A DNA stretch of 64,000 nt from Chalara sp. BL73 (Eukaryota; Ascomycota; Leotiomycetes; Helotiales), in assembly GCA_918026815.1 (NCBI GenBank), contig CAKJVC010000160.1, positions 62,001 to 126,000 of the forward strand, written 5' to 3'. Below are positions 8,849 through 20,857 of the stretch, piece by piece. How positions within the stretch are numbered: position 1 is the first letter of the stretch; every line of letters starts with the position of its first letter. The notes below the pieces were generated by a model. The model was not told the DNA's origin, did not search any database, and worked only from the letters and a program-made list of their open reading frames with translations. The position numbers were made by a program, and so were the translations under genes.

Positions 8849-11834
8849 CTGTGTTGCTCGTCAGCTTGGTTGGCCTATCATCTCCAAGAAGCTTGAGAGC
8901 CTACTTCGTCGTGTCCGCAGGAAACCAACCATCTTTCCAGCCAAGTACACCCCCTATACTCGTGCCACATGCGCAGCCAATAAAGAATAGGAGACATTTT
9001 AACACCATTAAGCCGTTGAACTGCATCTTGCAGGTGACAGCAAAAGCCAATGCAAGAAAAAGCTACAGCGAAAAGGTCGGTGTTCGTGTCTACAGGACGT
9101 GGCTTGACAAACACACCCTGATCATTTACATGAAACCGAGGCTGCTGTTAATTCAAGAATAACATGAGAAAGCGAATCCGCGACTATTTGAATGTTCGGT
9201 GGCTTGCCCAGTTTTAGAAAAAAAGTGTGATGCCGCATATTGGAGCGCTCGCATAGATGGCTCGGCTGAGCATTGTTGCAGAGAGTTGAACGCATGAGGG
9301 AGATATGCGCCCATTGGCCCATATGAGGTACGCACCCAATAGATTACAGGAATGGAAGAAAGTTTTCGAAACTTCCAATGCACGTGGCAGCCAGTATCTT
9401 CAAGGGTGCGTTCTAGCTTTTGCTGCAGATGGAAAGGAGAGGATCATTTGGTTCAATCAGCTTACGCCCCGCTCCGACCTAGTCATGCCCGCCCACATGG
9501 GAGATGCCAATTGCGGCTCCAAAAGTGCTGGATACAAGGATTTGAATGGCATAATGAGCTGGCCAGAGCGAGACGAACCCAAAATGGTATGTCCGAGGGT
9601 CGGGACGAGATCCGTCTATAGTGCGGAAACCCTTTCTCGGTGAGGCTGGCTAGTTGGCACAATAGATTTCAAATGCAAAAAGCGGAGCCCAACATGCTGG
9701 ATTTAAAGGCAACTGGTCTTCTATATCAGTATCTTGAATTAAACATCTACGTGTATAAGGGGCTTGCTCGTAGATTATGTTAAAATATGAAGTTCCTGAC
9801 TTCATTCATCGAGTGTATTGGATTGTCGAAGTTGCAATGATTGTTTGGTAATAGAAGCTGATAAAAGTAATATTGAATAGATACTAGGGTTACTCAATGC
9901 AACTGTGGCTTGCATATTCAATGGGACTATATTTCCGCAGATTTAGCCTGGCCGGCTAAAAGCCGTCGCATCCAATGGATGGTAGTACCACCGAAAATTT
10001 GATTCCTCAATCGGAGCCAGTGTTCAACTGAGCGGACGCATGCATAGGTGGTGTTGGAACGGAAGAAACCCAAATTGGCCATCTCCTTATTGAAGTGTAT
10101 TAAGGGGGCAAGCTCTGAGATTTTTCAATACGAATCAATCGGTATTTGTGTTCTGGAAAATATCGATCAAATAATGGTATTATTGTAGACGACACAAAAC
10201 CACAAGAGAATAGAAAAGTCACAGAGTGATATTCTGGCGCATAGGCTAAGATTGACAATCCGGGAATTACGCGGCTACGCTTACAGTCCACCCTCCGTGC
10301 ACAGGAACGTCCAACGTCCAAGCGATTGTGGGGCTGCGGGGAAGCATTCGAGGATCGTGCTAAGCCCTGTAGCTGGGGCTGTCTTAAGACGTCAAATAAT
10401 TGGACGGTTCTGGAATAGAAAGATGAAGTGTTGAGTTACAGACTCATTATCGGACCTCATGGCTTGGTTTCAACTCAACTTTGCCTGTACAGGTAGAAGC
10501 AGATGTGTAACAGGGTTCTGCTATTCATGCTTATGGCGGTTCAGTATTTGAGCATCTGATGAAATGTTTGCCAATGGTGATCGAGCAACTGCGCTTAATC
10601 CTTTGGATATTGTAAGGATATTCGCTGCTTGCATATTCATCCCCTGATTCCTACTTCATGTTCCCACTGACTGGAGATACCGGTGTAAGGCATGGCGTTC
10701 TCTGGATGAATGCCATCAATGCTTGTCTAATGGATTGGAGAATCTGGCAATTCTAGGTTGTTCATTGTTTGGACTCTGATCGTCAAAGAATTTAGTGGTA
10801 ATTTGCGTAAATTTAGCGGCCGGTGTTGGGAGAGTGATATATGAATACTTAATATTTCAGATCCTGCTAGGCGTACTGTTGTACTGAATATGGCCCTGGG
10901 ATATGGCCGAAAGGATTGTCCGAAACACTCTTTCATCAGGAACTGTGGACCAAACAATGAATTAGGAGAAACACGGCACGGGCAAGTCCTTGTAGTACGG
11001 AGTAGGCTCACCTTGTCTTGTACCAGGCAACTGACTAGCCCTGCAGATCCCAAAACGCCTCAGGCGTCTGAAAGGTACGCAGGAGGGAGCTGAGTGCCAC
11101 ATCAAGTAGGTATGCACATCATAATGATAGTCTCTGTTTGGATATTCTCTGGTAAATCGATCTTGCTATTACAATCTCTAATATTGATACCTGCATCGTA
11201 TTCATCAGAAATTTGAGAGCTCGTCTAGGATTCTATGATTGGGACTGACAAATTTACCTATAGTTAGGAGCTTACTCTCAATAATAATCTTTCAAAATTT
11301 CCTGTGTTGCCAATTCTAGACGTAATATGGCATTTGCATGCCGACTTAATATAAATTGCTTGTCTATGCGCGAATCGCATCGCGAACCGTAAAGTCTCAT
11401 TCTCAACACCTCATCAAATATATGTGTACAGGCTTCCCCATCTTCTTGGCATATTAAAGATATTCAGCCTGATCGACTTCCTTGAAGGCCCGAGCCGTGC
11501 ACTCGTCCCGCCATACCTTTCTGCTCCCTTAGTTAGTAAAACTCATATACTAGGAAGCCCGTGAGGGATTGAATTTGCTCGCACGCGACTATCTAAGGAA
11601 TGAGGTTGGTGGTGAATGGTAAAATTCCAAACCCGGATGATACCCCCTGTCCTTGAGGGCAACTAAGCGTGGATTTGATACATAGTCTCACCCATCGGGC
11701 GACCCGCTCGCTCCACGCCTGTAACAGCTACTTAATTTAGTCGACCACCGGCCTGACTGACTTCGTCAACGTTAGAAAAATCGCATCGCTGAACAGATCA
11801 TTGAACTTGGGAATTTGAAGTCGCTAATAAGTGG
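8849..11834. other. 3-kb gene-poor interval
   Basis: AT-rich. Several open frames of 60-112 codons occur (for example 9305-9643 forward and 10727-11053 reverse), but none has a domain, a codon-consistent extension across plausible introns, or a counterpart I recognise. The proximal few hundred bases on the left should hold the tyrosinase promoter and first exon. No repeats, tRNA or transposase remains recognised. Confidence 0.4.
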
Positions 11835-13380
11835 ATGCGGGCTGTGAAAGCTTTCAATATGATTTTCGCAAGACAGGATTCGATTCCACCCATGCCAGAT
11901 TTCAGTAATGTCTCTCTGGAGAGCCGCGGCAGCTTCATCATCACCATCACATCTTTCTTTACAGGATTCGCATGTTCAGCTGTTCTTGCTAGACTATACG
12001 TCAGAACATTCATGCTGAAAAAGGTCGGCTTGGACGATTATATCCTAATTGTTGCGATGAGTTGCTCATTAACAGTCCTGGCATTTCTGATCAAAGAGGT
12101 TAGACTAGGGGTTGGAGAACATTTTGGAAACCCTCACCAATTTGCCAATTTCTCGAAGATATTGTACTGGTCATATTTCCATGCCTGGACAATAGTGATT
12201 GGTATATCCAGTGTGAAAGTATCTGTCGGATTTTTCTTGCTCAGGCTTGTGCAGGGAAAATGGTACAAGGTTTGCAGACAATCCATCCACAAGCGATAGA
12301 TGCTAATTGCCCAGCGATTTATCATCGCATGGATGGTGTTTCTATTGATTTTCACCTTGGCTTGTGTCGGAACTTTGGTTTTCCAGTGCCTCCCAGTGAA
12401 TGCAGCTTGGGATATTTTCTTGAGGATGGATCCGAAATCCAAGTGTTATTCAAACAACACTTTTAGAGACATTGGCCTATTTAATGGAGGTATGTTTATA
12501 CAGAATAATAACCTTCATACACACTCGCTAACAAAAATTCAGCTATAAACATATTCACAGATTTTTTATTTGCAACCATGCCAATTCCGGTCATCCTGTC
12601 ATTGCAAATAAACACCAGGACAAAAATATCCCTAGTTTGCATACTAAGTCTGGGATACTTGTAAGGAGCCGTGGAAGAACATTATAACATTGCTAAAGAG
12701 GGATTAGTGCCTGTGCTGCAGCAATAGTCAAGGAAATACTCTTGGCAGACTATTTCAACGATATAGATAACCTTTTGTATGCCAGCCTCAGAACACGTAA
12801 ATGCGCATACTAACAAACAACAGTGAAGATTCTTTCCAGATTTGGAATGAGTACGAAATGCAAAACTATTACATCTTCCGTCTATAAGCTAACATCTCTT
12901 AGTATCGAACTTAATACCGGTATCTTGGCGGCTTGTCTCCCAGCGCTGCGACCCATATTTGCATTTCTACTGGAGACTGCCCACGGACTCAGATCTTCTC
13001 AACGACGGACAGGCGCGAGCGGGAGTGGCATACGCGGCCAATACTACCTCCAGGACGAAGAGGTGAAGCTTGAATCGCTGCCCTCTCGATCTACATTAAG
13101 TAAAAATGGAGGCTATGGCGTAAGTGTGGTTGGGGGTCCTAGGTCAAGTGACGACAAAGAATTTGAGAGAATCCTGAATAGACAAGGTAGCGCATCAAGC
13201 AGCGGACCAATGTCCAGACTTGAAGCCAGTATCAGGGAGCACGATAGTGGGAGCGAGGACAATATTTGGCCACAAAGGCAAGTCGCAGCACATATGCCAA
13301 GGGAAAGAGAGAGATTCATCCAAGAGCGAAACCGAAATAGGGGTATCATGAGGACAACTGAAGTCAGGATATCCCGATAG
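11835..13380 (+). CDS. Rhodopsin-domain (Pth11-like) integral membrane protein, one probable frame break
   Basis: Fungal seven-helix protein of the SAT4/rhodopsin-domain family, some members of which sense surfaces or nutrients. Exons that join cleanly: 11835-12269, 12315-12489, 12543-12660, 12708-12776, 12824-~12879. The last coding part runs ~12880-13380. Seen: N-terminal tail, helix 1 'SFIITITSFFTGFACSAVLA', the family block 'RLYVRTFMLKKVGLDDY', further helices, 'FQCLPVNAAWD', 'TDFLFATMPIPVIL', and 'ELNTGILAACLPALRPIF' before a Ser-rich cytoplasmic tail. Around 12880 the frame must change. Only 23 bases separate the two in-frame parts, too short for an intron, so a one-base insertion or two-base deletion is likely. 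It is either a damaged gene or a sequence error. Confidence 0.7.
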
Positions 13381-14012
13381 AATCAGCAATTGGAAATATA
13401 GCTCGTAAGGGAGGATTTATAAGAATCTTGGGAAGTGAGCATTGAGTGGCGTACACTGATTTGGTTTATTTCATATTTGCTTGGAAACAGGTGTAACAAA
13501 GAATTGCAAACGCTAACATGCGATGATACCAATTTTTAACCAAACAAACTTCAGAATTCAAGAGTTGACCAGAATTGGGGTGCACTTGCAGCCTCTGTTA
13601 GCTATAATTTCAGTCAACTGTAGTGTTGCTTACTGTAGAGGAATGCTACCTCTATAGTTGCGCCTATCAAAAAACTCTGAACCCTCAATCTCTTACCATT
13701 CGATTTGATTTTTATCGTAGTACCTTGTATTAAGCTACTGTTTCACGAAAACCAGCCGTATACCCAAAGCGTCAGAGATATATAGTAGCCGAGCTCTTTA
13801 GGCAGAATCTGTTTATACCACTTCAGAGCTTACGCTGTGTCATGGCACGCTTATGATATCGAAAGGTGGCTAGCTCTGAAGCTAATGATTCTTTATTTGC
13901 GAGATTATACATGCGCCTGCCATGCTTTGGGTATCTCTAAGTCAGAACGCCTGATGGGCTAGTATAGCCCTTCCCTATAAGCGAGTTATTAAATATCTAG
14001 TTAGCTGCATCT
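13381..14012. other. Intergenic region between convergent genes
   Basis: AT-rich 3' flanks of the rhodopsin-domain gene and the Saf4/CCDC130 homologue. No coding or repeat signal seen. Confidence 0.5.
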
Positions 14013-15035
14013 TCAATCAGAGTCATAATCCACCAACGAGAGTGCTGTGGTACGTGTAGGTGCATGCTCCAAAACTGGGTTCTTCCTCCTTACTCCTAGC
14101 AATGCGGCTTTCGAGACGGTTTTCGGTCCTGAGGCAAGGAAAGGATCCATCGCAGCTCGCGTATTGCCCCTAATCTCTGCAACAACACTTGCTACATTCT
14201 GCTTCGCCACGTCTCCCGTCTTTTGCTTTTTCGATTTGACAGACTTGCCACTTTTCACGCTGGGAATGCATTCGCTGCCAGGGAAAAGTGGTTTAGCAAT
14301 GGCTTTGTGTATGGCTTGATCCTGGTCTAACTTGCCAAAGTCTATTAGCTTGGCTCTCCGCGCATCGTCCTCATGTAGTGGTAAGATATCAAGCCCGAGA
14401 CTCATCTTGTCCTGCAATGCTGCTGTAGCATGGGCGTCTTTCTCCCTAGCATGCCTTCCCTCTCTAAACGACCTCCTTAGCCTTTTGTTCTGTTCGTAAG
14501 GATCCTCCCACTGAAGTCCAGATAGATCTTCAAGCTCTGCAATCCTTTTCTTGCTGTGTTCTAATCTTTGCTTGTCTTCCACCTTGCCCTCAAGAGCCGC
14601 AAAAGCGTTGTCTCGTAATGCTTCTCTCTCTTCTGCGGTCAAAATCTTTATGTCTCCTTCTTTAGCTTTATCTTCTCCAGTGTCTCTTTTCCTTGCTCCT
14701 TCCGTGACTACATAGGCCGTGTTCTTTGGATCGGTTCGTATTTCAATCCAGCCTCCACAAGCAACATGTTTAATCCGAAAGCTGTAAATTGGCGACGAGT
14801 AATAGTTGCCAACCTTCTTCTTCTCGGCGTTAAAACGCACACCTTGCCCGATGATGGTTGGCTTCGGACAGTGCGTACACCATATAGGGTATGGCATCTC
14901 AAATCTGACGGTCAAAATGCCTTGAGAAAGTTTATTCGCTCGGGCTCCGAGAGCATGTTTTCTATGGAGTTGATTTCCGCTCATTACTCCCTCCTGGTCT
15001 GGAGGGACGTAGCGCCCCATGTTGAAGCCCTGCAT
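14013..15035 (-). CDS. saf4: CWC16-family splicing factor (CCDC130 / Saf4 homologue)
   Basis: Single-exon 340-aa protein. It begins with the family hallmark 'MQGFNMGRYVPPDQEG', which fixes the start at 15035. Then come 'MPYPIWCTHC', a zinc-binding pair, and 'HVACGGWIEIRTDPKNTAYV', the conserved second half of the CWC16 fold in filamentous fungi. The middle (about residues 130-230) is charged and helical, and the C-terminal third is basic and disordered, ending 'SLVDYDSD'. CWC16 proteins (Yju2/CCDC94 and CCDC130/Saf4) join the spliceosome around the first catalytic step; Saf4-type members are accessory. It is head-to-head with the SPF30 homologue, also spliceosomal, 332 bases away. The CCDC130 rather than Yju2 assignment rests on the N-terminal sequence. 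Confidence 0.9.
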   Translation of the reverse strand: MQGFNMGRYVPPDQEGVMSGNQLHRKHALGARANKLSQGILTVRFEMPYPIWCTHCPKPTIIGQGVRFNAEKKKVGNYYSSPIYSFRIKHVACGGWIEIRTDPKNTAYVVTEGARKRDTGEDKAKEGDIKILTAEEREALRDNAFAALEGKVEDKQRLEHSKKRIAELEDLSGLQWEDPYEQNKRLRRSFREGRHAREKDAHATAALQDKMSLGLDILPLHEDDARRAKLIDFGKLDQDQAIHKAIAKPLFPGSECIPSVKSGKSVKSKKQKTGDVAKQNVASVVAEIRGNTRAAMDPFLASGPKTVSKAALLGVRRKNPVLEHAPTRTTALSLVDYDSD

Positions 15036-15367
15036 CTTGAATCTTTAGTGACAGCACAGGTACAGCTGCTGTTGTTGTGGAGTTGAGAAGCTGGCAGTAG
15101 GAATGGTGGGTCTCAAGCTAAGCGGCTTCGGTATCTAGACGTTTGATATTTGAACACCCCAGTTTTCGCTCCATTCGCGGTTGAAGTTTAGCCGTTTTCG
15201 GTCACAGCCTTGTCCTCGTGTATTTGGTCTTGAATTCGCACCTCCTAAAGATACTGATAGATTGGCGATCGTGTATATTTCCTCATACAACATACGAGCT
15301 AATAGCCACCGAGTTTATACTTGCTGCTGTCAATCTTACTGGTGGCATCCAGCAACTAGTTTTCAGA
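15036..15367. promoter_or_regulatory. Divergent promoter shared by two splicing-factor genes
   Basis: 332 bases between the reverse Saf4/CCDC130 start and the forward SPF30 start. No clear TATA box; related 'agccg/cggct' elements occur on both sides ('agcggcttcgg' and 'tagccgttttcgg'). TATA-less, short and divergent is the usual layout for fungal housekeeping pairs. Co-regulation is inference. Confidence 0.4.
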
Positions 15368-16358
15368 ATGAGCAACGACGCCGCCATCGCGAATTACGAA
15401 GCTGAGGTGAAGGAGTACACTGAACAGGTATTCTCCACAAACACTCCATTGATAATTCTGCATTTGCTGATTTACCACAGTTGGAAACCGTTGTCTTAGG
15501 GCTTCAGGCAGATCCGGAAAATGCTGAACTTGTGGAGTTGAAGGCCGAACTCGAACAGTTCATATCCGCCACCAAGTCTGAGATCGCTCTACTAAAGCCT
15601 GCTGCAGTGCCAAAGGTTGCCCCACCGAAATCCCTTGAGCCGCCAGTAAAGGAAAAATGGTCTAGAGAAAATCATCCGGCGTTCAAAAAATCTACTGAAT
15701 CTCCAGCGGAAGAAGCAGATTCCCCAACTAGTTTCGCGGTCAACGACATGGTACTAGCGAAGTGGCATTCAGGAGATAAGGGATTTTACCCAGCACGGAT
15801 CACTTCTATTACTGGTTCCTCGAATGCTCCTGTATATATTGTCAAGTTCAAGAGCTATGACAATACCGAGACTCTTCGGTCTAAAGATATCAAGCCCATT
15901 GTCAATCCGAACAAACGCAAGGCTGATGGAACACCGGTCATAGCTTCAATTCCGAAGGCACCAGTGAATACCAATGTTATATCCGCGGCAGCAGATATCA
16001 AACCAGAACTTGCGAACCAGACGAAGCGCGAGCCGAGTAAAGTCAGTGATGGCCCAGTTCGACCTGCCAAGGTCCCTAAGAAAATCAAGGCGAAGAAAGA
16101 ATTGGAAGAGGGAAAGAATAAATGGCAAGATTTTGCTGCAAAAGGCAAGTTTGGAAAGGCTGCGAAGAAAGAGAGTATGTTCCGGACGCCTGAAGGTGTA
16201 AATGGCAGAGGTAAGCAATTCGTCTACCACATGTAGTACTTTCTTTTGTTTTACTAACACCTCTAGTTGGCTTTACTGGTTCTGGTCAAGCCATGCGAAA
16301 AGACGAGAAACGAAGTCGGCACATCTACCAAACTAATGGAGATGACGAGGGTTACTAA
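15368..16358 (+). CDS. SPF30/SMNDC1-like Tudor-domain splicing factor
   Basis: Three exons, 15368-15427, 15481-16210 and 16267-16358, give 273 residues in one frame with canonical splice sites. The N-terminal ~50 residues form a helix ('EAEVKEYTEQ' spliced to 'LETVVLGLQADPENAELVEL'), typical of SPF30. A Tudor domain follows with 'VNDMVLAKWHSGDKGFYPAR' and 'YIVKFKSYDNTETL', the aromatic-cage region that binds dimethylarginine in Sm proteins. A Lys-rich tail contains 'KWQDFAAKGKFG', 'SMFRTPEGVNGRVGFTGSG', the conserved C-terminal block, and ends 'NGDDEGY'. Known role: tri-snRNP recruitment during spliceosome assembly in the nucleus. The small third exon makes the conserved tail. Strong assignment. 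Confidence 0.92.
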
Positions 16359-16903
16359 TCATGATAGGTTGGAGTTTGAGGTTTGGGATCGCATACTCTG
16401 CAAGTATCAAGGCGCTGCACAGGAGTTATTTTTATTTCGAGCGTTTGTTCCTTCGCTCTGTTTCTAATGGAGGCTAACATGATGCTCATCGATTAACCTA
16501 GACTTTGAGGCGGGTAAATAGTCGAATGAACGAGAACCCAACATCAGATCCAGCGTTCTATTGAGTGGATGTGTGCTAAACTTTGTTTAGCAGGATCACT
16601 ACTACATGCGATGTTCCGTTGACAGTCACGTCTCATTATCCTTTTTTTGGGCTGCGAAATATCAACCTTGACACATCGGCTGGCTGCACATGGCATACTA
16701 TTCGTGAGACCCCGTTTTGTGGTAATCTGCCATGAAAGATACTCACATCTTAGCAGTCACTACCGCCACTACAAAGCATATGATGGTTTGTTTGTTTTGA
16801 CTTTTATATGCTTCATTTATTGATATTTTGATTTACATTTTATGATAAGATGCAAAACTTTCCTTCTTCTAAGAGAACCTTCGGCTTGCCCACATTTCAT
16901 CCC
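16359..16903. other. Intergenic region between convergent genes
   Basis: 3' flanks of the SPF30 and IND1 homologues; AT-rich, with poly-T and 'aatttatgataag' stretches. No gene or repeat seen. Confidence 0.5.
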
Positions 16904-17977
16904 TCAAAACAGTTCGATCTTTTGGCCAATCTCCTCTGCAATGCGAAAATATGCTTTAGCACGCTCACTATCCGGCTCGGATACCACTGTTGGCTTTCCC
17001 TCATCTGCATCTTGACAAATTCTTGGATGTAGCGGTATGTCGCCTAAGAAATTAAGTCCATATTTCTCGCATGCATGTGTGACACCAGAGTGTGAACCAA
17101 ATATATGTGTACTATTGTTGCAATGCGGACAGGTGAATAGCGCCATGTTCTGGACCATTCCAAGAATCGGTATATTTGTTTTCTTGAACATATTAATTCC
17201 TTTAACTGCATCTTTAAGGGCAATATCTTGAGGTGTGGATACTATTACAGCACCTATTTCCGGTTAGCGCCGTCCAATATTAAAAGGAATTATACTCCTA
17301 CCATCAAGCACAATCTGCTGTGTGATAGTCAATTGTGTATCTCCAGTCCCTGGTGGTAAGTCTAACACTAAAATGTCCAGTCCTCCCCAATCAACTTCAT
17401 GCAGAAGCTGTTGTAGAGCTTTCATGACCATGAGTCCGCGCCATACTACCGGGGCACTCTCTCCAACGAGATAGCCCATAGACATAGACTTGACTCCATA
17501 ATTTGACAGTGGAAGAAGTTGATTGTCTGCCAGGCGTCAGACTGACACATAAAATCATATAAAGTTCACAGACTTGTAGATAATCGCGGCTCCCCTGAGA
17601 GGTTCAATAGCGTTGGTACTGAAGGGCCAAATATGTCCGTATCGAGGATTCCGCTTCGAAGTCCGCGACGCGCAAAGGCAAGCGCAAGATTGACTGTTCC
17701 TTCTCAGCAGCAGATATCATAACAGAGTAGCTTGACGACCTGCGATTGTAGATTTCCCGACTCCTCCTTTCGCAGACGAAACTGCAATGACCTTCCTCAC
17801 ATTCTGTACCTCGCGCCGTTCAGGAAGTCCACGTTGCATACGAGGAATGGTTCCAGTTCGTGGCAAGCCCTGACTTCCGGATTAGCAATACATTATTGAG
17901 GAATTCTGTGGATAGTAACACACAAGTGGGTTTTCATGCCGTAAGCACCGTAATGTTGAGAATAATCGAGGCTTCAT
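16904..17977 (-). CDS. IND1: IND1/NUBPL-type mitochondrial P-loop Fe-S assembly protein for complex I
   Basis: Five exons (reverse): 17924-17977, 17740-17869, 17574-17699, 17302-17526, 16904-17253. They sum to 295 codons including the stop, all with GT-AG borders. Seen: a short basic N-terminus starting '[13 protein letters not shown]', suited to mitochondrial import; '[18 protein letters not shown]', the deviant Walker A of Mrp/Nbp35 ATPases; '[12 protein letters not shown]'; '[18 protein letters not shown]', Walker B and switch; and '[14 protein letters not shown]', the CPxC motif that binds the bridging [4Fe-4S] cluster. Known role of Ind1 is delivery of Fe-S clusters to respiratory complex I, which fits an organism that also carries NDUFS3 here. 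Diverges from BFR2 across 172 bases. Confidence 0.92.
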
Positions 17978-18149
17978 AATTGCCAAATGTCTATCACATA
18001 TCTGAACAATTGCTTGAGCTTGAGGCTTAAGCGGCCGCATCTGCACGCTAGCGGCCGTTAATACTTCGAGAAGCGAGGCAATTACAAAATAATTTCTTGA
18101 GCAGAGCAGCGAAACTGGATATTTTTACTGACAATAACACACTTGTACA
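17978..18149. promoter_or_regulatory. Short divergent promoter between IND1 and BFR2 with paired GCGGCCG motifs
   Basis: 172 bases. Two copies of 'agcggccg' lie about 20 bases apart (about 18029-18037 and 18049-18057), near the centre of an otherwise AT-rich stretch. They may bind a factor serving both genes; that is inference from position and repetition. Confidence 0.4.
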
Positions 18150-19959
18150 ATGGGAAAAGGAAAGTCGCGAGCCCAGCGGTTTGCTGAGGCGAATGCTCTT
18201 GCTCTGAAGGGTATGTGCTAGGATCATGGAAATATCAGCGCAGGCTATTCTAATTATTTTGTAGGACTAGATCCTGAAGCAGATACACCTGCTCAAGACT
18301 CTGACGAAGAGAGCGGATCTGCGAGCAGCGATGATGATCTAGCCGGCACGGAGCACTATGTTGAAGTTGGGTATGTTTGTTGCATCTTAGTAGAAGTCAC
18401 TTGTCTAATTTCCATATAGCAAAAGCAGGCTTCGGAAACAGGAAGAAATCGCGCTTGGCCCCAAGTATGCCGGTTCACGAATAAGTCGAGAAGCATTGTT
18501 TGACGATGACAATAATGAGGGATCTGACTCAGCGGAAGAGCAGTCTGAGGGCGACGGTGATGGGTTGGCCACCGAGAAGTTTGCAGACCCTAACAACTCG
18601 GATCTAGAAGTAGATAGTGAAGATGAGGAAATTGATAGTGATGTAGCGTTAGGCGAGAGCGATTTGGAGAATTTCAAGGCCTTCGCATTTAGAGGGAGTT
18701 CTAAACCTGCAGTCCCACTAAACAAGGGTCGTAAAAAGCGACCAACTGCAGCCGACTTCATGTCCAACGGCAAGGACGAGGAAGTTAACGATGATAAATA
18801 TGGATTAGATGAGGACATCCTGGGCACGAACCAGCAGCATGATGAGGATATGGAGGACGCATCTTTAAACGAGGAGTGGTCTGAGGATGAGAGTGAGGAT
18901 GGCAGCGCGGGTGACGGAAATGATGAGGGGGGCGAGGAGGATAAATCTGACAAAGGGTTCGAAAATGAGGACAGCGAAAGCGGAAGACGCACAGAGTTGA
19001 GGAAAATCATGAATGAGGAAGAGCGTACCGTCGTGGCTACAATTTCGCAAGCAGCCAAAGCCGATGCAGATAAAGGTAACGCGGTTAAGCACCAGCGAAG
19101 AACCTTTGATTCATTGCTCAGCACTCGTATGGTGCTTCAGAAGGGTCTTATTGCAGTCAATACCTTAGGTGCCGTGGAAGACAAGTCTGAGGAGGAGCCT
19201 AGAGAAGAGGTATATCAAGCAGCTGAGGATGCTGCAATCAAGCTATGGAATACCCTAGATTCAATGCGCCAAAACTTAATTAAAACTACAAATGATGCCA
19301 AATCAGGACAGAAGAGGAAATGCGGCATCGATAGCTCGACACCATCCAGCAAAATTTGGGAGCGGATGAAGGATTTGGAAGTCTCATCAATCGATTCTCG
19401 TGAGAATACTCTAGAAAAATGGTGGATTAAGGCTAGAGGATCTGCGGCTCCTTTTTCTGGAAAACTCAACAATGTTACGCCTATAACCTTTGCTTCTGTC
19501 ATCCAAGACCAGCTTGCCAAATCCGAGCCTTTCGAGAAAATTAAGCGGCCGCGCTCTTGCGCGCCGGTGCAGGAAAGGTTGAACATCTTGACTGATCCAA
19601 ATATTTACGATGATACGACTCTCTACAAGACGCTTCTCAATCAGCTTGTGGAGCAAAGGAAATTAGATTCAGGTACTATTGCAACAGGTGCCAATGTCCC
19701 TGCTCAGTGGGCCGTCAAAGAAGCCAAGATGAGAAAAGTTGTGGATAGAAAAGCCAGCAAAGGTAGAAAGTTACGGTTTACAGTACATGAGAAGCTGCAA
19801 AACTTTATGGCACCCGAAGATAGATGTAGCTGGGAACCACGGGCAATGGATCGATTCTTTGGGACACTTCTTGGTCAAAAGATGACGTTGCAAGAAGATG
19901 AGTTAGATGATCTAGGTGAAGAGAGCATGGAAGAGCAAGGTTTGAGATTGTTCAGATAG
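18150..19959 (+). CDS. BFR2: BFR2/AATF (Traube) family ribosome-biogenesis protein
   Basis: Three exons, 18150-18210, 18265-18370 and 18420-19959, give 568 residues. Seen: 'MGKGKSRAQRFAEA' start; 'ALGPKYAGSRISREALF', a well-conserved AATF block; a long Asp/Glu/Ser-rich acidic region (residues ~75-220); 'RRTFDSLLSTRMVLQKGLIA', the AATF-Che1 core; then 'NILTDPNIYDDTTLYKTLLN' with 'DRKASKGRKLRFTVHEKLQN', the Traube C-terminal domain; and 'FFGTLLGQK' near the end. Known role: nucleolar factor of the small-subunit processome, needed for early 18S rRNA maturation. Introns only near the 5' end. The frame is clean throughout. Strong assignment. Confidence 0.93.
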
Positions 19960-20857
19960 TGGCTACAATCAATGGAGTGCACGTACAAGGCCCTCACTTC
20001 GACTAGAACATCAGATTGTATAGCGGCTACTATGGTTTAGGGGCAACAATCTTAGAGTTATCATCATTCCTTTCACTCACCAGGATCACACTTTGATTGT
20101 TTAGACCTGACAGTGTCAAGGAAAATTTGTGTGCCTTAGCCACTGTTGATGCAGAATTATGCAAAATAGAATCTAGTCCATTCCGATGGCATCGCATTCG
20201 ATGTACTTTAGTTTCGGGTTTACCGGGGTACTTGTTGCGTGTTAACACGGTCCTCTGGACCATTTTATTTTCATTTCTCTATGTTGTGCTACGTCAGAGT
20301 ATTTCGCCTTCGGAACGGGTAATGTCCGCGGCCGTTTCACCCGTTTCGGCTCAATGATCCAATATGACATGAGCCATAACTTTGGGGATAAATCGGCTCT
20401 CCGTATCAAGCTCGGCACCAGTACTGCCATTTTCCAATAAGGTTCGTTCCGTCTTACCAGAGCGATCTGAACAAAGAGTCTTGCGTGTAGGAGATCGAGC
20501 TGCAAGCCGCCTTGAGCTTGGTACCTATTTGCCGAGCGAATGCTGGTTATACCATCATCACCACCATCGTTAAGTCTTGTTGCTTGCAAGTCATGAGCGC
20601 TATAGCTAAAGAAAATAGCTCTACATAGTTAAGGGTCAAGGTTTTCAGATAGAACAACAAAGTGTGACATAAAGTTTGTACAAAACCTTTTTCCCCTCAC
20701 AGCTCTTAAAACAACATAAGGGTAATACCATTTGGTCACAACATCTTCAATTCTCTCATACTAGATATTCATCAGAAAGTTCCTCATCGAGCGGGTGAGC
20801 CAGTTGCGATTAATTTACTCCTTCAGTTCCAAGCCTTCCAATCACAATAAATCTCAC
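19960..20857. other. Intergenic region, nothing recognised
   Basis: BFR2 3' flank followed by sequence with weak overlapping frames on both strands (20097-20357, 20242-20589, 20382-20573) and no domains. Confidence 0.45.

Noticed and set aside
12880..12902. Possible 23-base intron in the rhodopsin-domain gene
   Set aside because: Too short for a spliceosomal intron and the phase does not fit; a frame break is more likely.
18405..19124. Reverse 239-codon Ser/Leu-rich frame
   Set aside because: Shadow of the acidic BFR2 coding sequence.
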